64,000 nt of DNA from the NCBI GenBank assembly GCA_024516155.1, contig JAJJXM010000075.1, positions 124,001-188,000 of the forward strand. Reading direction: 5' to 3'. A program made the position numbers and the translations under genes. Each line of letters starts with the position of its first letter. The first letter of the stretch is position 1. Under the pieces are notes generated by a model. That model was not told the origin of the DNA. It made no database searches and saw nothing but the letters and a program-made list of their open reading frames with translations. Below, in pieces: positions 24,269 through 34,578 of this stretch. The stretch is from Pyronema omphalodes. Lineage: Eukaryota > Ascomycota > Pezizomycetes > Pezizales > Pyronemataceae.

Positions 24269-24661
24269 GAGATGGAATATGGCTTGATAGGCAGGACAAT
24301 CCGAAGGGTTGTATGCTCGAAGTCATAATGGGGGCATGGTTTTTGATTTGGTTTATCGAGAGACTGGAAGACGGTCATTTTTAGGATGTTTTATGAGCTT
24401 TATGATGTACTGAGATGCAGATGTATTGGTTATAGGATCAATTAATTGCTTCTATCGCACCACATATCCTCAAGTGATCAAAATATTGGCCTACTGTGAG
24501 GGTATAAAAACGTCACTTATATTAATATATTGCTATCAGATGCTACCAACTCTATTTGATCAGACGCAATACAATCTCTAGCTATCGCTTGGATTGGTTG
24601 TCCAAGTTCACTAGTCATCAAGTATCACCCGATACATGAATGAGTATGTACCACCTAGGGC
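24269..24661. other. 3' flank of lectin B up to the LINE insertion
   Basis: AT-rich DNA expected to hold the lectin B 3' UTR and terminator. I see no gene. Confidence 0.5.
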
Positions 24662-24676
24662 AAATCATGGGAAGAC
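24662..24676 (+). repeat. 5' target-site duplication of the LINE
   Basis: AAATCATGGGAAGAC, an exact 15-bp match to 30725-30739. The bases outside the match differ, so the duplication length is 15 bp. One or two A at the 3' copy could equally belong to the tail. Confidence 0.95.
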
Positions 24677-24786
24677 AAGACACGCCACACCAACGCTAGA
24701 AAAACACCACGTTTCTCGCTTAATTATCCAAATCGGGAAGTCGGAGAGAATTCTCACGGCTTCACGACATTCCACCTCTGAGGCCC

Positions 24787-26592
24787 ATGGCTCCCATGAA
24801 GCCTCCCCCCCCTCCGCGCTTCGGCCTCACCTCCGAAATGCGCACTTTCAGCGGCAGCAACTCCTCCAGAGTGTCCACTCCCGCCCCAGCGTCCGCAGAC
24901 GACGTGTTCGGCGCGTCTGCCCCCGACACCCCTACGCGTGCGAGCAAGAACTTGCCGCTAGGTACCACGCCCGGTTCTGGATGGTCATCCAGCAGCCCTC
25001 TATCCTCGTGCCCCAGCACGGTCAAAAAGCGAGCCCACGTCGCGGCCTTTGGGTCTGCCATGGGACACGAACTGCGCTCTGCCCCAGCAGTCGGCACACA
25101 AGCCTCACCGCTGGTCAGCTCGACCCTGCTTGACCAACTGTCTGCTCGCCTGGCAGCCACAGAAACTCGTATGCGCGCGCTGGAGGAAAAGCTCAGCCAG
25201 CAAGACTCCCGTCCCTGCTCGTGCCCGGCGTCGCAAGTCGCCCGCACCGCCCCCCGCACCTCTCCGACCACCCGTCCAACTGCCCCCACCGCCTCCCAGA
25301 AGTCTGCCCCAGCAGAAAGCAACAAACCCGCAGCTCTGGCGGCCACAAAGACCCGTGCACACGCCCTCCCCGCCGTACAGGCCCCGGTGGGCACCTCTAA
25401 GCTCACCGCTGCCCAGTCCTACGCGGCTATGCTTCGTAACAACCTCCCGGAGCTCCCCCCTCCTCCTCCTGCGCCCGCTTGGCAAACATTCCAAACCAAG
25501 CAGCAACAGAAGCAAGCCCAACGGCTTAACAACCCGTTCTCCCCGGAGAAAAATCTCGCCACCGAAGATAGACGCATCATCTTCACTCGTCAGGACGGAG
25601 CTCGCCCCTCCCCCAAACCGGATCAAGAATTCACGGCGGCAGTCAACGTGTGCCTGCACCTCCGAGGAGCACCTCAATTCCACCGTCTCGCCAAAGTCTC
25701 CCGCAACAGCAAGGGGACTATCACCGCTACCACAGTCCCGGGAGTGAGCGCAACCACCATTGTTGGTTGCTACCGTAACGAAATATTAAATGCCATGCGT
25801 GAAGTCGATCGTGCTGTAGTCGACGTCCGTCCTATGGAAAAGTGGGTGAAGCTGAAAGTCCACGGAATCCCACTCAATCGTTTCTTGGGAAGGGGACCCA
25901 ACGGTCTCCGCAAGATGGAACTCGAGCTCCAGGCGAATCATGAAGGGCTGGAAATCGTTCCTGGTGCCCGCTGGTTGGGTAAACGCAGCACCATCCGTAA
26001 CCGCCTTGAAAGAGGCGAAATCCAATCGTCGTCAGCAGTTTTCGTGGTCAAAGGTTCCCCCGCAGCACAGATGCTGATGTCCCGTGGGGCACTCCTGGGA
26101 TCCACGAGGTACCGAGTAGAATTGTTTAACCATGAAGGCCCCGACAGCCAGTGCGCGGGCTGTCTCAAATGGGGACACATTCGCGAGCGGTGCACCACCC
26201 CAGCCGTTCTTCGCTGTCGTTTCTGTGGCCAGAACCACTCTTCCGATGCCCACGCATGCGGTATGGAGGGATGCTCCGTACCCAAAGGACTCCCCTGCCA
26301 GCACTCCAAGGCTGCGGCCCGCTGCGTCAACTGTCGTGGCAACCATTATGCCAACTCCCGCATCTGTCCTTCTCGCATAGAAGCGGTTGCCCTCGCCAGG
26401 CAACTCCGTCATTCCTCCTCCGGATCGCAGGCTTCCACCTCCACCACTGCGAATACCACCAACGCCGATGCCTCGAATCCCGAAGCCTCCCAAGAGTCCA
26501 CGGAGTCGACAATTCAACCCTCCCCCCGCCCCGATGCCATACTGTCCGACCCGGACGAAATGGTTGATGCCGTTGTGCCAGACAACAATTAA
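24787..26592 (+). CDS. LINE ORF1, gag-like RNA-binding protein
   Basis: A 601-residue nucleic-acid-binding protein that should coat element RNA. The N-terminal third is Pro/Ala/Ser/Thr-rich and probably disordered. It includes a short helix-prone Leu/Glu-rich stretch around residues 115-140. The middle (about 280-440) is a folded basic domain. The C-terminal region holds Cys/His zinc knuckles: CAGCLKWGHIRERC from about residue 456, then CRFCGQNHSSDAHAC and CVNCRGNHYANSRIC. A Ser/Thr-rich acidic tail ends the protein. Three knuckles near the C-terminus are usual for Tad, I and Jockey-type ORF1. The start at 24787 is the first ATG in frame after the 5' flank. The stop overlaps the ORF2 start (TAATG), pointing to coupled translation. 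Confidence 0.95.
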   Translation: MAPMKPPPPPRFGLTSEMRTFSGSNSSRVSTPAPASADDVFGASAPDTPTRASKNLPLGTTPGSGWSSSSPLSSCPSTVKKRAHVAAFGSAMGHELRSAPAVGTQASPLVSSTLLDQLSARLAATETRMRALEEKLSQQDSRPCSCPASQVARTAPRTSPTTRPTAPTASQKSAPAESNKPAALAATKTRAHALPAVQAPVGTSKLTAAQSYAAMLRNNLPELPPPPPAPAWQTFQTKQQQKQAQRLNNPFSPEKNLATEDRRIIFTRQDGARPSPKPDQEFTAAVNVCLHLRGAPQFHRLAKVSRNSKGTITATTVPGVSATTIVGCYRNEILNAMREVDRAVVDVRPMEKWVKLKVHGIPLNRFLGRGPNGLRKMELELQANHEGLEIVPGARWLGKRSTIRNRLERGEIQSSSAVFVVKGSPAAQMLMSRGALLGSTRYRVELFNHEGPDSQCAGCLKWGHIRERCTTPAVLRCRFCGQNHSSDAHACGMEGCSVPKGLPCQHSKAAARCVNCRGNHYANSRICPSRIEAVALARQLRHSSSGSQASTSTTANTTNADASNPEASQESTESTIQPSPRPDAILSDPDEMVDAVVPDNN

Positions 26593-29500
26593 TGCTGAAA
26601 CACCTCAAAGTGTTTCAGCTTAATTGCCGTAAGAGCGGTGAGGTTCTTACGGCGGCAATGGAGAGTGGTGTGGAACTGGAGGCGGACTTGGTACTCATCC
26701 AAGAACCCCCCACGTTCCAGGGATGGAGGCACCCCGCCTTCGACTTCATATGGGGAGGTCGAGTGCTCACGGGTGTCCGGAAGGATTCGGTATGGACGGT
26801 CCGCGTTCGGGAAGACTTGGGAAGGGAAGGAGCAGGGGATGTCCAGGTTCTTGACGTTCTTTGCCGAGGTCACCGCCAGATACGCATCGTGAATGTCTAC
26901 GATGCTGTCCGAACGGCTGATAACACAAGGCCCGCAAGGTTGGTAACGTGGTCACGAATTATCACTCCAGGCACCATCCTCGCCGGTGACTTCAACGCCC
27001 ACAGTAGGAGATGGAACCCCTACTGTGACCAACCGATCCACCACGCCTTTCTAGAGGAGCTCATGGACGAACATGATTTGCGGTACGTCGGGGATGGGCT
27101 CGAAACCCACTCCCAGAGCGGGCAGCGACGGATAAGCGTGATTGATCTGGTCTTCGCCACGATGGAGGTAGCCCCCCATGTATTGGCCCGCCGCCTCGAC
27201 GACCCCAAGCACGCCACCACGTCAGACCATGAAGCCATCTGGTGGGAGGTCACGTCGGTAGTGGAACCGGAGGACTATGACGCGCCAACTCGTGGTTGGG
27301 CGGTGGGGGAATTACTTGAGAACGAGGACACGGTGCAGAAAGCGGCGTCAGACTGGCACCGTCGAAGCGAACGCAGGCCACCGCTGTCCAGTCGTTGCTC
27401 AACGGAAGAGGTGGAGGCTGAGGCGATTTGGATCAGGGAACAGCTCACGGAGCTGCTTGATGAACATGCCAGGAGGGTGCGCATCACCGCTCGTTCCAAA
27501 CGGTGGTGGGGGGCGGACATCAAAGCAGCCCGCAGCAGGTATGGCCGCATTCGTCGCGCTGCCAAACAGGGCCGTGCTACGACGGAGCAGGAAGTAGAAG
27601 CGAGGAACTCCTACAACAAGATTCAACGTTCCCGCAAGCGTTCTTGCTGGGGCACTTTTCTCGAGACCGCTAATGGTGACGCAGTTTGGCAGGTCCTCCG
27701 TTCAACCACCCCCCGCACTACCACGGTGGTGGGCAGCCTCACTGACGAAAACGGCAACACCGCGGACGACGAGCAGGCTAAACGAGAAATGCTGGCTGCT
27801 GTCTCGTTCCCTCCCCCGAATGCGTACCGCTCCCGCTGGAGATTCTGCTCCCCCAACCCCGGACAAGGCTACAAGATGGTTACCGAAGATCTGGTCTCGG
27901 AAGCTATCTCTCGCCAAAGCAACTCCAAAGCACCCGGCAAGGACTCCCTGGGAGTTCCCATCATCAAGGCGTTAATGAAGTGGGACCCTACACGCATCAC
28001 CGCCCTGGTCACGCAGTGCATCCGACTGAGCTACCACCCGGCAGACTGGAAACTCGCCAAAGGAATCTGCATTCCCAAACCGGGGAAGCCCAGTTATGAC
28101 AAGGCCAAGAATTTTCGGGTCATCTCGCTTCTCAGCTGCCTTGGTAAGCTTGTCGAGAAGGTCGCCACAATGCTGATTACCGACGCTGTGGAGACCAGTG
28201 GGTACCTCCACGTGGGCCAGTTTGGAGGACGGAAAGGACGCTCCGCTGCGGATGCAGCAGCAGTACTCGTGACTGCGGTCGAGGAAGCGTGGGAAAAGAA
28301 GCTGCTGGCTGGAGCGCTCTTGATGGACGTTAAGGGGGCTTTCCCGACGGTCAATGCGGAGTGCCTAGCGAACAAGATGCGATCCGCTGGGATCGAAGAG
28401 GATTTGATTGGGTGGGTTGAGAGCTTTATGAACTCTCGTTCGGTCGAAATCACGATTGCTGGAGACGCTGGCGCCCCAATCCGCACCAACACCGGGCTCC
28501 CCCAAGGATCTCCTGTCTCCCCCGTACTCTTTCTAATTTATATTGCTGAACTCGCATATATAGTTGAGCGAGAGATGTCGGATACAGTCGGTTTGTCCTT
28601 CGTCGATGACGTGACGTGGATCGCCCGAGGAAAAACCCCCGAAGAAGTAGCTGCGAAACTGAGCCGTTGCGCTGAAATATGCATATACTGGGCCCGCGGC
28701 AACGCAGTACGCTTCGAACCCGATAAGACGGAAGCCATCCTCTTCTCTAACCGCCGATCCCCCCCGGACACCTCCACCGTCACCATCCCCGTTGATGATC
28801 ACCTTGTTTCCTTCTCTTCCCGTCCCGTTCGGTGGTTGGGCTACTGGTTGGAACAGTCGCTCACGTTCAACCACCACCACCAACGGTGGACTGCTAAGGC
28901 ACGACAACAGCAAGCACGGCTTGCTCGCCTGTGCAAAAGACAGGGGCTCCCTCCCGCAAGCACCGCCAACCTCCAAAAAGCGGTAGTCCAATCCGTGGCT
29001 ACGTACGGTATTGATGTTAATGCCGCTCGCAAAAAACCTCCTCGTGACGCTGGCAAAATCACCCGTCTTCAACTGATCCTCAGCCAACAAGCCCGGGCCG
29101 TCACAGGGTGCCTCCGCACAACCCCCCTCGGCTTTCTGATGGCTGAAGGAGCCACCCGTCCCGCAGAAGCAATAGTGCGTAGTAGGGAAGCTCGGTTCCG
29201 AGCACGAATTCTCACTCGTCCTCCCCCGGCGGCCTCCACCCAACCGTCCCCAACCGCCGACGCCATTCGCAGCCTGACACGACGAGCAGCTGCTCGTACA
29301 GGCTTCACCGCCATCGAAACCGTCGAACCCCCCGCTCGTTTCAACTTCCGCTACATGGATGTTGTAGTAGAACCTCGCGAGGAAGCGGCAGCTTCAGCAC
29401 GCAGCTGGCGCTCGCTCCAAGCGCTCTGCTTCTGGACCGACGGCTCCAGAATTAACGACAGGAGTGGCGCAGGGTACGTCCATTATGTCGATGGCTCCCT

Positions 29501-30359
29501 TGTCTCCCGCTCCTTTCACCTTGGCCCACATGTCGAGGTCTTCGACGCCGAGCTTTTCGCCATCCACCAGGCCTTGCTCGAATGCTACGACGACCTAATC
29601 ATCCCCCCCCCGATGAAAAAGATCGTCATCTTCTCAGATGCCCAGGCTGCTCTGGCCCGCATCATGACGGAGGACCCCGGCCCTGGACAGTCCCTGTCCC
29701 GCCGCATCCGCGGATTGGTAAGAGACTTCGTCAATTGGGACGTCGATGTCCAGATCCGCTGGGTTCCTGGACACTCCGACATTGAAGAAAATGAAGCCGC
29801 AGATGTAGCTGCTAAGCTGGGTGCGCAGCATCGCTGTGAGGCACAGGCGCTCACTCGGTGCACCGACCCAACTTGCTTTACCCCCCCGGAAGCATCCCTC
29901 GCTCACATCAACAGAGTAGCCACTGAAACTCTGGCTGATATCACCAAGCGCTGGATCACTAAGGACCTACGCTCCAGCAAGTCCTACAGACCACGCCGCA
30001 AGTTTGGTCTGCGAGCAGACCTCCGGGACCTGCCCAAGCGAAAGGCTGCGGTCTTCCTCCAGCTCGCGTCTGGCCACGCACTGGTGGGAACCCACCTTAA
30101 GCGAATTAAGAAGAAAGAATCCGACGCTTGTTGGTGGTGTGAGTCCAACCAGCGTCAAACCAGAGGACACCTCTTCGGAGAGTGCCGGAGATGGCAATCA
30201 GAGTTTGGGAAGCTCCGGAAAGAGGTGGAAAGAATTACGGGGAGACCGAGGAGGACGCGGGGACGTTTGAAAGTGGTGAATATTTTTAGGGACGATCGAC
30301 TCACGAAAGCGATCTTGGAATACCTGGCTGCAACCCAGATTGGCAGACGATATGAATAG
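26592..30359 (+). CDS. LINE ORF2: endonuclease, reverse transcriptase, RNase H
   Basis: A 1,255-residue polyprotein that nicks target DNA and copies element RNA into it. Residues 1-225 are an APE-like endonuclease with LIQEPPTFQGW, GDFNAHSRRW and TSDHEAIWWE. The reverse transcriptase spans about 420-720 with KAPGKDSLGVP, LLMDVKGAFPTVN, GLPQGSPVSPVLFLIYI and the catalytic FVDD at 670-673. RNase H spans about 945-1080, with Asp950 in FWTDGSR, Glu987 in DAELFAIHQAL, Asp1016 in FSDAQAAL and the WVPGHSDIEENEAAD end motif. A C-terminal zinc finger reads CWWC followed by HLFGEC. Every catalytic motif I looked for is present, so the copy appears competent. It starts on the A of the ORF1 stop codon. 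Confidence 0.97.
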   Translation: MLKHLKVFQLNCRKSGEVLTAAMESGVELEADLVLIQEPPTFQGWRHPAFDFIWGGRVLTGVRKDSVWTVRVREDLGREGAGDVQVLDVLCRGHRQIRIVNVYDAVRTADNTRPARLVTWSRIITPGTILAGDFNAHSRRWNPYCDQPIHHAFLEELMDEHDLRYVGDGLETHSQSGQRRISVIDLVFATMEVAPHVLARRLDDPKHATTSDHEAIWWEVTSVVEPEDYDAPTRGWAVGELLENEDTVQKAASDWHRRSERRPPLSSRCSTEEVEAEAIWIREQLTELLDEHARRVRITARSKRWWGADIKAARSRYGRIRRAAKQGRATTEQEVEARNSYNKIQRSRKRSCWGTFLETANGDAVWQVLRSTTPRTTTVVGSLTDENGNTADDEQAKREMLAAVSFPPPNAYRSRWRFCSPNPGQGYKMVTEDLVSEAISRQSNSKAPGKDSLGVPIIKALMKWDPTRITALVTQCIRLSYHPADWKLAKGICIPKPGKPSYDKAKNFRVISLLSCLGKLVEKVATMLITDAVETSGYLHVGQFGGRKGRSAADAAAVLVTAVEEAWEKKLLAGALLMDVKGAFPTVNAECLANKMRSAGIEEDLIGWVESFMNSRSVEITIAGDAGAPIRTNTGLPQGSPVSPVLFLIYIAELAYIVEREMSDTVGLSFVDDVTWIARGKTPEEVAAKLSRCAEICIYWARGNAVRFEPDKTEAILFSNRRSPPDTSTVTIPVDDHLVSFSSRPVRWLGYWLEQSLTFNHHHQRWTAKARQQQARLARLCKRQGLPPASTANLQKAVVQSVATYGIDVNAARKKPPRDAGKITRLQLILSQQARAVTGCLRTTPLGFLMAEGATRPAEAIVRSREARFRARILTRPPPAASTQPSPTADAIRSLTRRAAARTGFTAIETVEPPARFNFRYMDVVVEPREEAAASARSWRSLQALCFWTDGSRINDRSGAGYVHYVDGSLVSRSFHLGPHVEVFDAELFAIHQALLECYDDLIIPPPMKKIVIFSDAQAALARIMTEDPGPGQSLSRRIRGLVRDFVNWDVDVQIRWVPGHSDIEENEAADVAAKLGAQHRCEAQALTRCTDPTCFTPPEASLAHINRVATETLADITKRWITKDLRSSKSYRPRRKFGLRADLRDLPKRKAAVFLQLASGHALVGTHLKRIKKKESDACWWCESNQRQTRGHLFGECRRWQSEFGKLRKEVERITGRPRRTRGRLKVVNIFRDDRLTKAILEYLAATQIGRRYE

Positions 30360-30614
30360 CAGCGCAAGAGAGGGAAAAGTACGCGAGTGTTTTTTGTTTC
30401 TTTTGTGTTTCTGTACCTTTTCCTTTGTTTTTTTCACTTAAAGGAGGACACGCATGGGCAAATTTGTTTTTCTTTTCTTTTTAGAAGACGTTTGTTTCGT
30501 TTCTTTCTCTGTTTTTTCCTTATGAGATTGGCTTTAGGGGGTGGGGGAAGTTAAAGTTTTGTTTTTCTCGCGCGGGGACGTTTTGGGGATAAGGAGATTA
30601 GGGGGCCTCATTAG

Positions 30615-30679
30615 GAGGCTTCGGCCTCGAGGACAGGATTAGGATAGTGCCATAGTTTCCCGCATAGGCCTTAGAGGCC
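30615..30679 (+). other. Two hairpins in the LINE 3' UTR, one with a UUCG tetraloop
   Basis: 30615-30628 folds as GAGGC-UUCG-GCCUC, a 5-bp stem closed by C-G around a UUCG loop, which is an exceptionally stable RNA fold. 30666-30680 is a second inverted repeat, AGGCCT-TAG-AGGCCT. Both lie 50-110 nt before the 3' end, where non-LTR reverse transcriptases often recognise template RNA. The folds are read from sequence and the function is inferred. Confidence 0.55.
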
Positions 30680-30724
30680 TCGAACGGTGTATGATTAAAA
30701 TGTAAAATGTAAATGTAAAATGTA

Positions 30725-30739
30725 AAATCATGGGAAGAC
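30725..30739 (+). repeat. 3' target-site duplication of the LINE
   Basis: Exact 15-bp copy of 24662-24676, directly after the AAAATGT-repeat tail. Confidence 0.95.
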
Positions 30740-31012
30740 TATGACAAAGATAGAAGAATGAATCAAAAGACCAAGAGACTGTAGATATATCATCAGCTCT
30801 CAAAAACAGGGGTGCAGAATAAATAATCCATTTCGCGACGACTTCAGCTCAAATACCGAGTGCAGTTTGATGACTGGCGGCTGTGTCTCAACACTCGCTG
30901 CTGGTGCCCTAATAAACATTGCCTTGCAAGTCCTAGACTCGATTGTTTCGGTGCCCAAAGAATGAGCACATGAGACTTCGTAGACTCTATGTCAGAAAAA
31001 TCAAAAAGAAGC

Positions 31013-31017
31013 AAAAA
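31013..31017 (-). terminator. RNA polymerase III terminator of tRNA-Lys
   Basis: Five T on the minus strand, 4 nt past the mature 3' end of the tRNA. Backup T runs follow at about 31003-31007 and 30996-31000. Confidence 0.75.
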
Positions 31018-31021
31018 GTGA

Positions 31022-31094
31022 AGCCCCACGCGGGGGTCGAACCCGCAACCTTCAGATTAAGAGTCTGACGCTCTACCGATTGAGCTAGCGAGGC
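31022..31094 (-). tRNA. tRNA-Lys (anticodon CUU)
   Basis: A 73-nt cloverleaf without intron. The acceptor stem GCCTCGC pairs with GTGGGGC with two G-T wobbles. The D arm contains TAGCTCAATCGGTAGAGC (A box). The anticodon stem TCAGA/TCTGA encloses the loop CTCTTAA, giving anticodon CTT, lysine. The T arm is GCGGG-TTCGACC-CCCGC (B box). CCA is not encoded, as expected in a eukaryote. A terminator lies just downstream. Confidence 0.97.
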
Positions 31095-34000
31095 TTCATG
31101 TCTGGTGACACAAGCGCTTGCGTATATAATCAGCCACTTAGTTTGAGCTATTGGAAGTGTGTCTCACTCTTGTCATTCGTCAATGGAGTAAATATTTCAT
31201 TCAAAACATGCTTCTACCGCAAGCGCAATTCAACACCATGATATTCTATCTTGCGCAAAATATGGCATTTTCCATTAATAGCTACACCCCTGCTTGTATC
31301 TAAAGCAGAATGTGACGGAAAAGGTGAGCATCCGTAGTTACAGGGTATCAAATGTTCTCACATGATTCAACTATCCCGTCAGCCAACGTCTGAAGGATTT
31401 CCCAACATAGAATAATTTCCACAATTTTTCCTCGTATACGATACGATTACCCGGTATGTCATCTTTACTACGTTGATCATCGCAGATCGACTTTTTAAGC
31501 GACCCCACATTTACCCCGCAAACTCGCTTGATATACGACGATCACCACCGCGCTTTGCTACCCACGAGATCCTACCCTATAATCGTCTCCGGAAGCTCCG
31601 AAAAGACGGCGGCTGTCTTGTAAGGCAAAAATAACTAAACTTGTCGTACTATGTACATTATTCTGGGTGACTTTCTAGAAGCATATAAAGATCCGTCGTT
31701 ACAGCCATGATATCTCGGGAATGATTAACCCGAGCACCGAAAAACCGGGCGACACCTAGTTCCAGTATCCAGGTATAGGAACACACATAGATGGGGTAGC
31801 TCCCGTATCTGGGGTATAATCTTTTACCTGGTAATCGTTAAAACACACACCGGTGCTTCCATCGTTCTTCTATGCATCGAAATAGTCGTGATCCCTAACC
31901 ACAACACAGAGTGATGGACTATGAATCACCAAGTCTTAACTCATAGGGTTATGACCATCACCCCACATCTGACCGCCGAGTAAGCCGATGTCTTCATTCG
32001 TTCTCATCTGAAATGGTAACCCTTAGCGGCAAAACTCTTTTCCGTTACGGAACAGATGTGGCTGATACATCGGAGATGTTCCCGGAGGTTCTTTTGACTA
32101 GCTCGGAACCGGAGAAGTCGCAAGTTGCTTTTGAACTATCTTGCTTTTGGTTCCGTTGTTCCGCATTCCCCGGAACAACCATCGGAATGGCATACGATAA
32201 ATCGTTATGCAAATACATGGAGACTGACCGTTGAGGTCGAGCCATGATCCAGCGAGCAATACTGTTTTTCCTTCGTCAACATCTTTTCTTTTTTCCGTGG
32301 CGTTCGAGATGCCAACGCCCCCTCGCCTCTGCTGTCAACATCTCCGGAGGCAATTCAACTCATCTGCAAAGATATAACCGGAAAGACTTTTCACCGCTGT
32401 CCCTTTTTAGCGGCAAAGCCTCATGGGAGACTTCGGAGACTAGGAACCGGATGAATAAGGGTAACTGGCATGCTGTTTGACATGTCTTGTATTTTCTACT
32501 TGATCTGTCTAGCGTTGCGGTGTCTGGCAGCCACTTTAGAGATCGAGAACCTCAAAGCCAAGCGCGCAGCGCAAGCGATGAGCTTAGGAGAGAGTCTAAG
32601 GAATCAAGAAAAGGACGGTATCTACCGAGATCGGCGTTCAGAAACCTAATTTTGAGTTACTAAACACTACGTTAAGGTTTTTCCCGCCCCCCGCAATACA
32701 CCAATTCGATAAGTACCTTGAGGCTAGGTTTCAGGATGTTGTCACTTCTCAGGTGTTGTTGTGCGTCATTATGTTTCCTGCTGACTTGGATCTCACGGTA
32801 TTGAAAAGACTGGCCCAGTGTTGAGAAATTTCTGAATCTTGCAAAGGGAAAAACAAACTTTTTTCTCTCGACTTTTCTTTTCGTTGTCTGAATTATAACT
32901 CGTTTCATATTATGCCCATTGAAAATTTAGTGTGGCGCATTCATCATTGGTACAGTATATAGCGGCTTCGCATTTACCCGATGACATGCTTAACGCTATC
33001 CCCTCCATGAAGCGCAGCAACTCCCAGTGGGACACACGACAACTTAAACAGTTAGCGCGCCATACCCGCGTGGCGGTGCAACGAAGAGAGTCCCAGAGCA
33101 CCAATCCCAGAGCATCATGCTAGTCTATATCGAGTTTCCACGTTCCTGAGTGAACAAAAAGCAACCGAAAACAAGCATTTATATCTCAAGCATTATCATG
33201 ACAAAGTCCTGACAAGCGAATATACTGGCGAATTATTGGCAACCAGGAAGGTATAAGGTGGTTATTAAGCGATGTTACACACGCTGCCCGTCATCTTTGA
33301 TGGCGAGTTTTGCTTATTGGAGTTTCTTTTATCCGTTATTTGGCTGTGCTGCAAGTAAAAAAGCCACGATCGGATAATTTTATGTGTAACATCATCAGGT
33401 GGCGAGCGCATGCTGATGTCAGGATTGCAGGTTTGCGATAAAGTAAGATGCGGGATGGAAATGAGTGGGGGATTGTAATTTTTGACCAACAGAGAGATCT
33501 GGTTGCGGTTCCCTAGGATGCGAGATAGGCATTTCCTATCGGCAACGATGGCGAAGAGATTTCAATGCAGCGTTATAAATAGTGTTTTTTTTTCTTCAAT
33601 AATTTTCCAGTGTTAAGACATATTTTTTCCCACGATAATATCAATTCAATGTCTCATAGCGAGTTCCTGATTGTCGAGAAACATCCGGTTCGTTGCTGAT
33701 AAGCATTTGAAGTTACGATTGTAAAACAGCTGCTTTCCTGCCCCGACAGAGGTGGCAATTATTTTCCGATGAAGGAAATTACGTAATTAAAACACAATCT
33801 GGTCTTTCTACAGACTCCGTTCACAATCTTGATGAAGTAAATACAATATATGCTGCCTAATACCAAAAATTACAGGATATTTCCTTCATCAAGCGGCGAA
33901 GGACCAACGGAAAGATAAACAAGTAATTGGGAGGTCAATTTCATAATGTCTTTAAAGTAAATATTCAATATCTGTTCTCATGAAACTTTTAATAAATATT

Positions 34001-34578
34001 CGTAGAGTAATGACAGATATTCTCTATGTACTTGTAACTCAGAAGATTTGTCCAAGATTATGTTGAATTCGGCTTACCGCTTCATTTAACGATTCTAGAA
34101 CCTTAATCTATGAGGACTCTTTCTCCGATGACTTGCAAGAAGATTCAAATTTTGTTTAGAGAGTCAAACTTTGGTTCTCTGGGGGTAAGTGAAGTCAATA
34201 CGGATTTTGGACGGATTTTGGACGGATTTGACCCGTATCATTCAACTCCAACCCCCTTACTTGCTTCCGGACCTCTTACTATTTAAGTTTTGAAGCATTT
34301 ATAACTGTCATTAAAGCATTAAAGCATTAGAGTATTAGGATTGTATTTCTCAAGTTAAAGTGTTAGTTTTGTGAAAAGTTTGAAGACCGAAAGGTCGGTT
34401 ATTTGAAACTTTCATAATTCACAAGATATTTCGAAGGAAATCAGAAGATGGATTATCCAAATGTGCGTTAATTTTTCATCGCAACTCATTAAATATACAC
34501 AAAAACAAAATTCTTAATAATCATATCCATCGTCTAACTATTACCACCCCCGTCATATCCATCATTCATATCATTCCC
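31095..34578. other. Gene-free interval
   Basis: AT-rich DNA with scattered short open frames on both strands and no recognisable domain or splice-linked gene model. The right end should hold the 3' UTR of the sugar permease. A short direct repeat (CGGATTTTGGA and variants) occurs near 34200-34230. Confidence 0.5.

Larger units (their letters stand above)
24677..30724 (+). mobile_element. Complete Tad-like non-LTR retrotransposon (LINE), about 6.05 kb
   Basis: Full-length element with a short 5' UTR of about 110 nt, a gag-like ORF1 (24787-26592), ORF2 with endonuclease, reverse transcriptase and RNase H (26592-30359), a 3' UTR of about 360 nt and an AAAATGT-repeat tail at about 30699-30724. 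It is bounded by 15-bp target-site duplications, the signature of target-primed reverse transcription. Both ORFs are open end to end and GC-rich, in contrast with AT-richer flanks. There is no sign of the C-to-T damage expected of an old repeat in a fungus with RIP. The domain order matches the Tad clade. Clade placement is from architecture only. Confidence 0.95.

Noticed and set aside
24762..25683. Minus-strand and alternate-frame ORFs over the LINE
   Set aside because: Shadows of GC-rich ORF1 and ORF2. The plus-strand frames contain all domain motifs.
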